Origin: Anaerolineales bacterium
Lineage (GTDB): Bacteria; Chloroflexota; Anaerolineae; Anaerolineales; UBA4823
Direction: 5' to 3'
DNA length: 5,955 nucleotides
Assembly (NCBI GenBank): GCA_022865865.1
Contig: JALHTN010000667.1
Coordinates: 1-5,955, forward strand
Shown here in pieces: positions 1 to 5,955 of the stretch (within the stretch, counting starts at the first letter, position 1; the number at the start of each line of letters is the position of its first letter). Under the pieces are notes generated by a model, which ran no database searches, had not been told where the DNA came from, and saw only the letters and a program-made list of their open reading frames with translations. The position numbers were made by a program, and so were the translations under genes.

Positions 1-83
1 CGAGAATCCTCGCCAGGGTGGTATACCGCGATCACCTCCGGGAAAGAAATATAAGCATTTTAAGGTTCGATAAGCAGGATATC

Positions 84-117
84 AACCTGGCAGATTTTTA
101 TATATATCTGCCAGGTT
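84..117. terminator. Probable transcription terminator hairpin downstream of the operon
   Basis: Perfect 12-nt arms AACCTGGCAGAT (84-95) and ATCTGCCAGGTT (106-117) enclose a 10-nt AT-only loop. The hairpin lies 63 nt beyond the stop codon of the last minus-strand gene. On the plus strand it is followed by a short run, TTTT at 116-119. On the minus strand only TT follows the stem, so it is a better intrinsic terminator for a gene arriving from the left than for this operon. It may work in both directions. The rest of 1-180 shows no recognisable gene. Short open tails enter from the left edge on the plus strand (stops at 52-54 and 73), too short to assign. Confidence 0.6.
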
Positions 118-180
118 TTCCATTTCCGATATCGCCAGAATACGATGGTAATTAGGTGTTTTGGTATCCTGGCTCAGGCA

Positions 181-1707
181 CTAATGCAAACCTCCATCTG
201 TGGCTTCCTGCATCTTTTCCATCACGCTATCGAGATTGAAGGAAGCTGGTTTCTGGCGCGGCGGGAACTCCACGAAGGATTGGATTTGCTGCGCCGTCAA
301 TTCCTGGGCAGCGTAGATTCCTGGAATGTGATCGAGCACCCAATCCCAATACGTGTTTGAGCTTTCATCAGCGCGTTCGAAGGGGTCACGCCGCAGGTTG
401 AACATTTTCGGCAACCGTAATTCGACGAAGGGCTCCGCCCAGACCATCATACCTTTGGCTCGTTGTTCCATGAAGACTATCTTCCAATCGTTGATGCGGA
501 TGGCAGTTACATGGCCATCATCGTTGGTGTAGAAGAAGAAGTTGCGCGGGCTCTCGTCACTCTCGCCAGTAAGGTAGGGCAGTAGGTTATAGCCATCGAT
601 GTGGACGTGGAAGTTCTTTTCACCTGCCTGGTAGCCCTTGAGCAATTTCTCCTTAATATCTGGGACACCGGCCGCGGCCAGCAGGGTGGGAAGCCACTCT
701 TGGTGGGTGACGATGCCGTTGAGCGTTTTACCGGCTTCGAACTTTCCAGGCCAGCGCACAAAGGCAGGCACCCGGTAGGCACCTTCCCAGTTGGAGTTCT
801 TCTCACTGCGCCAGGGGGTGATCGCACCATCCGGCCAGGTGTTGTAATGCGGACCATTGTCGGTTGAATACTGCACGATAGTATCTTCAACTATACCTAA
901 CTCATCCAACAAATCGAGCAACCTACCAACAGCCATATCGTGCAGCACCATGGCGTCATTGTAAAAACCCTGGCCACTCAGGCCCTCGGCTTCTTCGGGA
1001 ATATGGGTGCGGAAGTGCATATGCGTAGAATTCCACCACACGAAGAAAGGTTGCCCTGCAGCATTAGCCTTCTTGATGAATTCGATAGCCCGATCAGTCA
1101 CATCATCGTCAATGGTTTCCATGCGTTTTTTGGTCAGTGGGCCAGTGTCCTCGATGACCTGCTTGCCGACGCGGCCAAAACGCGGCTCTTCGGTGGGATC
1201 ATCCACATCGCTGGACTTGGAGTGAATCACGCCGCGCGGGCCGAAGCGCTCGCGGAACTTGGGATCCTTGGGGTAGTCTGGATGCTCAGGCTCCTCTTCG
1301 GCATTGAGGTGATAGAGGTTGCCATAAAACTCATCGAAGCCATGCACAGTCGGCAGGAACATATTGGCGTCGCCAAGATGGTTCTTACCGAACTGGCCGG
1401 TCACATAGCCTTGTTCTTTGAGCAGTTCGGCGATAGTGGGGTCTTCGGGCTGTAGGCCCAGGTCCGAACCCGGAAGGCCGACCTTTGTTAGCCCAGTGCG
1501 GATCGGATTCTGGCCGGTGATGAAGGCCGCCCGCCCCGCGGTGCAGCTTTGCTGGGCGTAGTAATCGGTGAATTCGATCCCTTCGCGGGCGACGCGGTCG
1601 ATATTGGGTGTGCGATAGCCCATCTGGCCGCGATTGTTGTGGCTGATGTTGTACCAGCCGATGTCATCCCCCCAGATGACCAGGATATTGGGTTTTCCGT
1701 TAGGCAT
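181..1707 (-). CDS. Type I (formylglycine-dependent) arylsulfatase, CTAGR-motif subfamily
   Basis: This 508-residue protein is predicted to hydrolyse sulfate esters to an alcohol or phenol plus sulfate, using a cysteine converted to formylglycine. The order of motifs is that of the alkaline-phosphatase-like sulfatase fold. Metal-binding D14-D15 lie in an N-terminal NILVIWGDD strand. Nucleophile C55 lies in SCTAGRAAFITGQ. K108 and H110 lie in GQFGKNHLGD. H229 is in NSTHMHF, D283-N284 in YSTDNGPH, and a probable active-site lysine is K303, before WEGAYRVP. The formylglycine motif is C-T-A-G-R, with alanine at the position that is proline in the classical CxPxR. The N-terminus (MPNGKPN) goes straight into the first fold strand without a signal peptide, so the enzyme is probably cytoplasmic. 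Length is normal for the family. The ATG is preceded by AAAGGAG at 8 nt, which fixes the start. It is the last gene of the run, 106 nt after the larger sulfatase. Family assignment is firm; the substrate is unknown. Confidence 0.95.
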   Translation of the reverse strand: MPNGKPNILVIWGDDIGWYNISHNNRGQMGYRTPNIDRVAREGIEFTDYYAQQSCTAGRAAFITGQNPIRTGLTKVGLPGSDLGLQPEDPTIAELLKEQGYVTGQFGKNHLGDANMFLPTVHGFDEFYGNLYHLNAEEEPEHPDYPKDPKFRERFGPRGVIHSKSSDVDDPTEEPRFGRVGKQVIEDTGPLTKKRMETIDDDVTDRAIEFIKKANAAGQPFFVWWNSTHMHFRTHIPEEAEGLSGQGFYNDAMVLHDMAVGRLLDLLDELGIVEDTIVQYSTDNGPHYNTWPDGAITPWRSEKNSNWEGAYRVPAFVRWPGKFEAGKTLNGIVTHQEWLPTLLAAAGVPDIKEKLLKGYQAGEKNFHVHIDGYNLLPYLTGESDESPRNFFFYTNDDGHVTAIRINDWKIVFMEQRAKGMMVWAEPFVELRLPKMFNLRRDPFERADESSNTYWDWVLDHIPGIYAAQELTAQQIQSFVEFPPRQKPASFNLDSVMEKMQEATDGGLH

Positions 1708-1715
1708 TGGTAATA

Positions 1716-1722
1716 CTCCTTT
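1716..1722 (-). promoter_or_regulatory. Ribosome binding site of the distal sulfatase
   Basis: On the minus strand this reads AAAGGAG, ending 8 nt before the ATG at 1707. It is the strongest Shine-Dalgarno in the window and supports independent initiation of this cistron after the 106-nt spacer. Confidence 0.8.
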
Positions 1723-1754
1723 CTATTAATTAATTGTGTTCCAATCTTCCGAGG

Positions 1755-1803
1755 ACCGGCAGTCCTGCCAGGACAGCCGGTCTTGCCAGAACTGGCAGTC
1801 CTG
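1755..1803. repeat. Compound intergenic palindrome (two adjacent hairpins, REP-like)
   Basis: Positions 1755-1781 form a 27-nt palindrome. Outer arms ACCGGC (1755-1760) and GCCGGT (1776-1781) flank a symmetric A/A mismatch at 1761 and 1775. Inner arms GTCCTG (1762-1767) and CAGGAC (1769-1774) surround a single central C. A second hairpin follows, TGCCAG (1784-1789), AA, CTGGCA (1792-1797). The word GGCAGTCCTG occurs twice in direct orientation, at 1758-1767 and 1794-1803. The element sits between the stop of the large sulfatase gene and the ribosome binding site of the next gene, so it would be transcribed as an intercistronic structure. No T-run follows it on the minus strand, so it does not look like an intrinsic terminator. 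It may act as an mRNA-stability or processing element, or be a dispersed repeat copy. The structure is read directly; the role is inferred. Confidence 0.75.
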
Positions 1804-1813
1804 TCTATGAACC

Positions 1814-4180
1814 CTACTGCCGCCCCATCGCTACTCGATACAGTTCTTCATCGGTGATCAAGTGGTCCAGGTCCTCGGCGGCTTCGTCAATATCGATCTC
1901 GACCCAGTCGACCTCACCGTTGAAGCGGCTGCTCTCGGGTGTGTAATCGGGTGACGTGGCCGAAGCGTCGTCGCTGCCGATGTCCAGGGTCTCATCAGCA
2001 GAGAAGAGAAAGGGTTCGGTCTGATCTACGCGACCCTGACCCACCTTGTTGCCATCCACATACAGGGTGACAGCGCCACCTTTGCCAAGGCCGCCGCCGT
2101 CGTAGGCGAACTCCATACGTAGCTGATGTTGGCCCGCCGAAAGTGGCTGCTCCGCTTCCACGAAATAGTGCTCCAGGCCGAGGAAGTTGTAGCAATATTT
2201 GGGTTTGCCGTCTTTGACGTAGATGCTCCATCCGCCGGTAACGCCGCCTTGAGCCACAATCACCCCCTCGGCACCGCCTTCAGGCACATTCACTTCAGCT
2301 GTAACGGCATGGGACTTATTCTTGAGGGCGAGTACGGCGAACTCTGACAGGCGGCCCATGCCGCCAAAGAGTAGCTGCCGCTTGCCCTTGATCAATTGGG
2401 GCCGACCGGCGATATCGGGATTGGTGCGCTCCGTCATGCGGTCATCGAGGGGCAACACATTGTATTTGACGGCCTCGATGAGCCAGAGACGCTGAAGTTC
2501 GCGCAGTTTATCGGGCATTTCGGCGGCCAGATTATTGGCCTGGCTCCAGTCATCGGGACTGTACAACTCCCAAACATCATCAACAAAAGCCGCTAGCTTC
2601 GCAACGCCGATAAACCAGGGTGTGCGGTGTTTGGTGCAGGCCGTCCAGCCCTTGTGATAGATGCCGCGGTTGCCTACCATCTCAAAATACTGGGTGGTGT
2701 GGGTTTCCGGCGCGTCTGCATTGTCAAAGGATTCCAACATGCTAAAGCCTTCATAGGGTTTCTGCTGGATACCGTTGACAAATACAGGTTCCGGCAGGCC
2801 AGCCGCCTCCAATACAGTCCCCGCGATGTCAATGACGTGAAAGAACTGGGAACGGACTTCTCCCTTGCTTTGGATACCTTTTGGCCAATGAACAATCGTT
2901 GCGTTGCGGGTGCCGCCCCAGTGAGAGGCGACCTGCTTGGTCCACTGGTACGGCGTGTCCATGGCGTGGGCCCAGCCGACCGCATAGTGGTTGTAGGCTT
3001 CCGGTCCGCCGAACTTGTCGATGTTATCCATCAGGAATTCGGGGGTTTCCAGGTGGTTCAGCCCATTGATCACTACATATTCGTTGAAGGTTCCTTGCAG
3101 CGATCCTTCGGCGGAGGCGCCGTTATCGCCGATGATATAGTAGATCAAGGTGTCGTCGAGAATTTCCAGATTTTCCAGCGTATCGATCACCTTGCCAAGC
3201 TGAACGTCGGTGTGCTCCAAAAAACCGGCATAGATCTCCATCTGGCGTTCCAAGACCGGTTTGAGTTCAGCGGGCATATCATCCCAGGCGGGGATGCCCT
3301 CACTGCGTTCGGTCAATTCAGCATCTTGGGGCACAACGCCCAATGTTTTCTGGCGTGCTAGCGTTTCCTCGCGCAGCTTATCCCAACCCTGGCTGAACCG
3401 GCCTTTATATTTATTGGACCATTCCTCGGGGACATGATGCGGAGCGTGGGTTGCGCCAGGAGCCCAATAGATAAAGAAGGGCTTGTCGGGCATGAGCGCC
3501 TTCTGCTGGCGGATCCATTTGTTGGCCATTGCGGCGATGTCTTCCGTAAAATGGTAGCCTTCTTCCGGCGTCTTAGGCGGCTCGACCGAACTGGTGCCTT
3601 CAGTGAGCGTGGGATAATATTGGTTGGTCTCGGCGGCGACAAAGCCGTAGAAATATTCGAAGCCGCTGCCGGTGGGCCACTGCTGAAAGGGCCCCATGGG
3701 ATTGTTGTGCCAGGTTGGCACTTCGTGACATTTACCAAACTGGGCCGTGCTGTAACCATTGAGCTTGAGTGTCTCGGCCAGCGGGGCAGCGTCAAGCGGG
3801 CGGACTGAGCTTTGGCCGGGAGATGAGGTTGCCATCTCCGTGATACTGCCCATACCGACGGAATGATGGTTGCGCCCGGTCAGCAAGGCCTGGCGGGTAG
3901 GCGCGCACAGGGCCGTGGTGTGGAAGCGGTTGTATTTCAAGCCGTTCGCAGCCAGACGCTCGGCGGTGGGCATGTTGACAGGACCGCCAAAGGCGCTGGG
4001 AGCACCAAAGCCGACATCATCTAGAAGTACCACCAGCACATTGGGCGCGCCTTTCGGTGGGCGCAGCGGCTCAATCGGAGGAAAGTAGGTTTCGGGGTCT
4101 TTGGCATCATAGGTTGTCAGTCCCACATGCTTTCGTTCGGGGATAGGTAATACTTCACGTCCAAATTTTTTGTTTGTCAT
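1814..4180 (-). CDS. Large AtsA-like type I arylsulfatase with C-terminal beta-sandwich domain
   Basis: This 788-residue sulfatase resembles the roughly 780-residue arylsulfatases typified by mycobacterial AtsA. A family-typical N-terminal extension (about residues 1-44) precedes PNVLVVLLDDVGFGAPSAFG, with metal ligands D54-D55. The nucleophile C92 is in the classical motif C-A-P-T-R (CAPTRQALLTGRNHHSVGMG). K150 and H152 lie in AQFGKCHEVP, H245 in WAPGATHAPHH, and D352-N353 in IIGDNGAS. K415, in YQWTKQVASHWGGTRN, is a likely sulfate-contacting lysine. After the catalytic region, residues about 624-765 are glycine-rich and beta-rich (VTAEVNVPEGG, GGWSIYVKDGKPKY, VTLYVDGNKVG). This looks like a concanavalin/LamG-like sandwich common in this subfamily, followed by the tail ITDEELYRVAMGRQ. 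No signal peptide is seen. The ATG has AAAGGA at 8 nt and starts 32 nt after the DUF1254/DUF1214 gene, indicating co-transcription. All key residues are present. The substrate is not determinable. Confidence 0.96.
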   Translation of the reverse strand: MTNKKFGREVLPIPERKHVGLTTYDAKDPETYFPPIEPLRPPKGAPNVLVVLLDDVGFGAPSAFGGPVNMPTAERLAANGLKYNRFHTTALCAPTRQALLTGRNHHSVGMGSITEMATSSPGQSSVRPLDAAPLAETLKLNGYSTAQFGKCHEVPTWHNNPMGPFQQWPTGSGFEYFYGFVAAETNQYYPTLTEGTSSVEPPKTPEEGYHFTEDIAAMANKWIRQQKALMPDKPFFIYWAPGATHAPHHVPEEWSNKYKGRFSQGWDKLREETLARQKTLGVVPQDAELTERSEGIPAWDDMPAELKPVLERQMEIYAGFLEHTDVQLGKVIDTLENLEILDDTLIYYIIGDNGASAEGSLQGTFNEYVVINGLNHLETPEFLMDNIDKFGGPEAYNHYAVGWAHAMDTPYQWTKQVASHWGGTRNATIVHWPKGIQSKGEVRSQFFHVIDIAGTVLEAAGLPEPVFVNGIQQKPYEGFSMLESFDNADAPETHTTQYFEMVGNRGIYHKGWTACTKHRTPWFIGVAKLAAFVDDVWELYSPDDWSQANNLAAEMPDKLRELQRLWLIEAVKYNVLPLDDRMTERTNPDIAGRPQLIKGKRQLLFGGMGRLSEFAVLALKNKSHAVTAEVNVPEGGAEGVIVAQGGVTGGWSIYVKDGKPKYCYNFLGLEHYFVEAEQPLSAGQHQLRMEFAYDGGGLGKGGAVTLYVDGNKVGQGRVDQTEPFLFSADETLDIGSDDASATSPDYTPESSRFNGEVDWVEIDIDEAAEDLDHLITDEELYRVAMGRQ

Positions 4181-4188
4181 TTTTTTCT

Positions 4189-4194
4189 TCCTTT
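4189..4194 (-). promoter_or_regulatory. Ribosome binding site of the large sulfatase
   Basis: The minus-strand sequence AAAGGA, within GAAAGGAAG, lies 8 nt before the ATG at 4180. A run of six A residues fills the spacer. It supports the chosen start in a 32-nt intergenic gap that has no room for a full promoter. Confidence 0.7.
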
Positions 4195-4212
4195 CTGCTA
4201 TTGAATGGTTTT

Positions 4213-5598
4213 TTACAATTTCTCAATGTCCGGCAAAATCCAGCTTTTATCCAAAAAGGCTTGCTGGGGTGAGTACAGCCTGAAATAAGGGAACCAGGCT
4301 TTGCCCACTACGGTTGGAATCCAGTTACCTTCTTTGCCAGCGGGGGCGTCCGGCCCAATATAGATGTCAACTGAACTATCCTCATTGACCAGCAGATCCA
4401 TGCGGGATGAGCGGTCGGGAACGCCCTGCTCATTTTTGATGATACAGCGGGTGTCCACATCGTATAGGGTCATTGACCAGAAGGCCTCCGCTGGGGCGTT
4501 GGCGGGGACATGCAGCACATAGTTTACACCGCCATCCAACCAGTCTCCGTCACTGTCCTGGTAGGCGGCGAGATAGACCTGCCCCCAACCGATCTCCTGG
4601 CCGTGCATGGCGATGTCATTGGTGACTGCCTCATAGAACCAGGCGGCGCGACCATCCAGGGCATCATAGTGCTCCCAGCGTTGATCGGGTGGCGACACAG
4701 TCGCGTACTCCCAGCGCGAACCTTCCACATAGTGTGATGCTTCCAAACGTGGATTGAAAAAGTCGTTGGCTTTGGCCATCGCCTCACCGACGAAGGCTGC
4801 TTCGGTGAGTATTTTCGTCTGCAGTTCATCCGGATTGAAGGGCATACCCTTTTCAATGCCGAGTGGTTTGAGCATTGCCATGAAAAAGCGATCTCGCTCA
4901 AACACCGGCTCACGGTTCAGGATATCCGCCAAGCGTACCCAGTATTCCATTCCACGGGGATGCGCAGCCAACCATGGTTTGCCCTTCGGTCGAATATATC
5001 CACGTGGATTTGGATTATGCTTTTCAGAATAAGGATAGATTTTTACTTTTTCTAGTAATGCCTCACGCTCTTCGCTGGATTCAGGCATCAGCCGGATGCC
5101 CAAGAGCAAGTTGTTCGTCGGTGATTGATAGACCCTGAATCCTTCCCCCTCGGCATCCAGGGGCGTTTCCTCGCCTGGGGCGACAAACAGATATTTTCCA
5201 GGATCGGTGACCTGGGTAATGCCGATCTGCCATGAATCATGGGCAGCCCCCCTGATCTCACCCGGGGGCATCTCGGCCACATACGGACCTTCCTTTTCCA
5301 GGTCGATGAATGGTATTGCATAGGGCGTGGTGAGCTGGTAGGTCAATCCCCCCAGTTTGTCTTCATAGGTTTCGAAATAGACAATCTGACCATTCTTAGC
5401 ACCCAATTGCTCGTTATGGGAAAATTGCCATTGGGCAAAGGAAACAATGGGAATCGACCAGATATAAACCTGGCATGCCCGCTGGAAATCCATTTCGTCG
5501 AATAGCTTCTCAACGGTTGCACCGGTTGGATACCCATTGGCAAAGTCGTGGGTAAATACCAGTTCCCCGATGCGTGTACTATAGCTTTGATTTGACAT
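4213..5598 (-). CDS. DUF1254/DUF1214 domain protein
   Basis: This 461-residue protein has the two-part architecture of the DUF1254 plus DUF1214 family. The N-terminal DUF1254-like part is about residues 60-195, including the stretch around NGQIVYFETYEDKLGG and the TPYAIPFIDLEKEGPYVAEM region. The C-terminal DUF1214-like part is about residues 345-450, with NYVLHVPANAPAEAFWSMTLYD, IYIGPDAPAGKEGNWIPT and AWFPYFRLYSP. The biochemical role of the family is not established. Many members carry a signal peptide, whereas this one begins MSNQSYSTRIGEL with no hydrophobic segment, so it is probably cytoplasmic. I chose the ATG at 5598. An in-frame GTG at 5643 would add 15 residues but would overlap the upstream gene and ignore the AGAGGAAG ribosome site just before the ATG. 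It lies 29 nt after the LTD gene and 32 nt before the large sulfatase. That context suggests a role in the same organosulfate pathway, but this is inference. Confidence 0.9.
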   Translation of the reverse strand: MSNQSYSTRIGELVFTHDFANGYPTGATVEKLFDEMDFQRACQVYIWSIPIVSFAQWQFSHNEQLGAKNGQIVYFETYEDKLGGLTYQLTTPYAIPFIDLEKEGPYVAEMPPGEIRGAAHDSWQIGITQVTDPGKYLFVAPGEETPLDAEGEGFRVYQSPTNNLLLGIRLMPESSEEREALLEKVKIYPYSEKHNPNPRGYIRPKGKPWLAAHPRGMEYWVRLADILNREPVFERDRFFMAMLKPLGIEKGMPFNPDELQTKILTEAAFVGEAMAKANDFFNPRLEASHYVEGSRWEYATVSPPDQRWEHYDALDGRAAWFYEAVTNDIAMHGQEIGWGQVYLAAYQDSDGDWLDGGVNYVLHVPANAPAEAFWSMTLYDVDTRCIIKNEQGVPDRSSRMDLLVNEDSSVDIYIGPDAPAGKEGNWIPTVVGKAWFPYFRLYSPQQAFLDKSWILPDIEKL

Positions 5599-5601
5599 GT
5601 T

Positions 5602-5609
5602 CTTCCTCT
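5602..5609 (-). promoter_or_regulatory. Ribosome binding site that decides the DUF1254/DUF1214 start
   Basis: The minus-strand sequence AGAGGAAG lies 3 nt upstream of the ATG at 5598, with its AGAGGA core 5 nt upstream. It favours that ATG over the upstream in-frame GTG at 5643, which lies inside the preceding coding region. Confidence 0.7.
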
Positions 5610-5627
5610 TCAAGAAAAAATCTATAC

Positions 5628-5955
5628 TTAGGGGTTGACACACTGCTTGTCGATCAGGGTGCCATCCTTGTAGCGCAGGTAGGCGCAGTTGCTGGCCTTG
5701 GTCCAGATCGAGTATGACGAACCGACATTCAGGTTGGTAGTCGTGTTTGTACCAATTCCGCTTCTCACGTTGACCGAGTTGCCCGCGTTGAGCATGAAAT
5801 TGGTGGGGAAGTCGTAGCGCCCGGTTTCCGATTCAGCCTTCATCCACCAGCCGGTCAGGTTGAAGGACGAGGTGGTCGAATTGGTGATGATCACGTAATC
5901 GTTCTGGGGATTGGTGGAGGGGTTGAAGCCGGCGATATAGACGCTTGGTGATGGA
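5628..5955 (-). CDS. Lamin-tail-domain (LTD) protein, C-terminal fragment
   Basis: The frame is open from the right window edge to a TAA at 5628-5630, so only the last 108 residues are visible and the true start lies outside. A GTG at 5894 is an internal valine within an LTD strand, not a convincing start. The visible part reads as one bacterial lamin tail domain: VYIAGFNPSTNPQNDYVIIT, then NLTGWWMKAESE, YDFPTNFMLNAGNSVNV, a Ser/Thr/Asn-rich strand, SIWTKASNCAYLRYKDG and a final LIDKQCV. This matches the usual pattern of a polar start, a 'D/N-L-x-GW' strand, an 'L-x-aG-x-x-V-x-V' strand and a terminal 'a-x-L-x-x-x-dG'. Such domains are immunoglobulin-like and in bacteria typically sit at the end of secreted or surface proteins. 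Two cysteines near the end (NC... and ...QCV) could form a disulfide, consistent with an exported location. A Pro/Ser-rich PSPS stretch at the edge may be a linker from upstream domains. Whether it belongs functionally with the sulfatase genes is unclear. Confidence 0.8.
   Translation of the reverse strand, partial: PSPSVYIAGFNPSTNPQNDYVIITNSTTSSFNLTGWWMKAESETGRYDFPTNFMLNAGNSVNVRSGIGTNTTTNLNVGSSYSIWTKASNCAYLRYKDGTLIDKQCVNP

Noticed and set aside
940..1455. A 171-codon open frame on the plus strand
   Set aside because: It is antisense to the distal sulfatase across its conserved GKNHLGD and STHMHF region, and its translation has no family resemblance.
1723..1745. AT-rich ATTAATTAAT stretch as a promoter for the distal sulfatase
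   Set aside because: A TTGGAA (1744-1739) would place the -10 on top of the ribosome binding site. No properly spaced pair was found.
1755..1803. Short repeats as a CRISPR array
   Set aside because: Only two copies of a 10-nt word exist, the elements are palindromes with no unique 25-40-nt spacers, and no cas gene is present.
2627..3361. A 244-codon open frame on the plus strand
   Set aside because: It lies wholly antisense to the large sulfatase gene, whose catalytic motifs are intact. Its translation has no recognisable domain, and it is explained by codon bias of the real gene.
5635..5640. Perfect -35 hexamer TTGACA on the plus strand
   Set aside because: No -10-like hexamer sits about 17 nt downstream, it lies within the LTD coding end, and no plus-strand gene follows.
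5599..5643. N-terminal extension of the DUF1254/DUF1214 protein from a GTG at 5643
   Set aside because: It would overlap the LTD gene by 16 nt, and a good AGAGGAAG ribosome site directly precedes the ATG at 5598.
5621..5650. Possible minus-strand promoter with TATAGA (5626-5621) before the DUF1254/DUF1214 gene
   Set aside because: There is no acceptable -35 element at 16-19 nt spacing, so the match is no better than chance in an AT-rich gap.

Overview
The window is almost entirely one left-pointing (minus-strand) gene run. It suggests a free-living environmental bacterium. A secreted-type lamin-tail-domain protein, an AtsA-like 788-residue arylsulfatase, mid-range GC and short palindromic intergenic repeats would all suit an uncultured Chloroflexota (Anaerolineae-like) genome. 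That placement is inference only, because no marker gene is present.

Layout in transcription order (right to left): (1) 5955-5628, the C-terminal end of a lamin-tail-domain (LTD) protein cut by the window edge; (2) 5598-4213, a complete DUF1254/DUF1214 protein of unknown biochemical role; (3) 4180-1814, a large type I sulfatase with a C-terminal beta-sandwich domain; (4) 1707-181, a second type I sulfatase from a different subfamily. The gaps are 29, 32 and 106 nt, and the last three genes each have a purine-rich Shine-Dalgarno, so at least genes 2-4 look like one operon. The 106-nt gap holds a compound palindrome. Positions 84-117, downstream of the last gene, form a strong hairpin that is probably a transcription terminator.

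Both sulfatases keep the formylglycine cysteine, the metal-binding Asp pair near the N-terminus, the Lys/His pair and the later Asp-Asn pair, so both look catalytically competent. Neither sulfatase nor the DUF1254/DUF1214 protein has a visible signal peptide. The simplest reading is a cytoplasmic module that removes sulfate from small organic sulfate esters. The substrate cannot be read from sequence. No sulfatase-maturing enzyme, transporter or regulator lies in the window, and no convincing promoter is visible. The operon promoter is probably upstream of the right edge or inside the LTD gene.

I see no CRISPR array, tRNA, rRNA, insertion sequence or recognisable defence system. The best leads are the conserved-unknown gene coupled to two unlike sulfatases, their different cysteine motifs, and the short palindrome word shared by the two main non-coding gaps.
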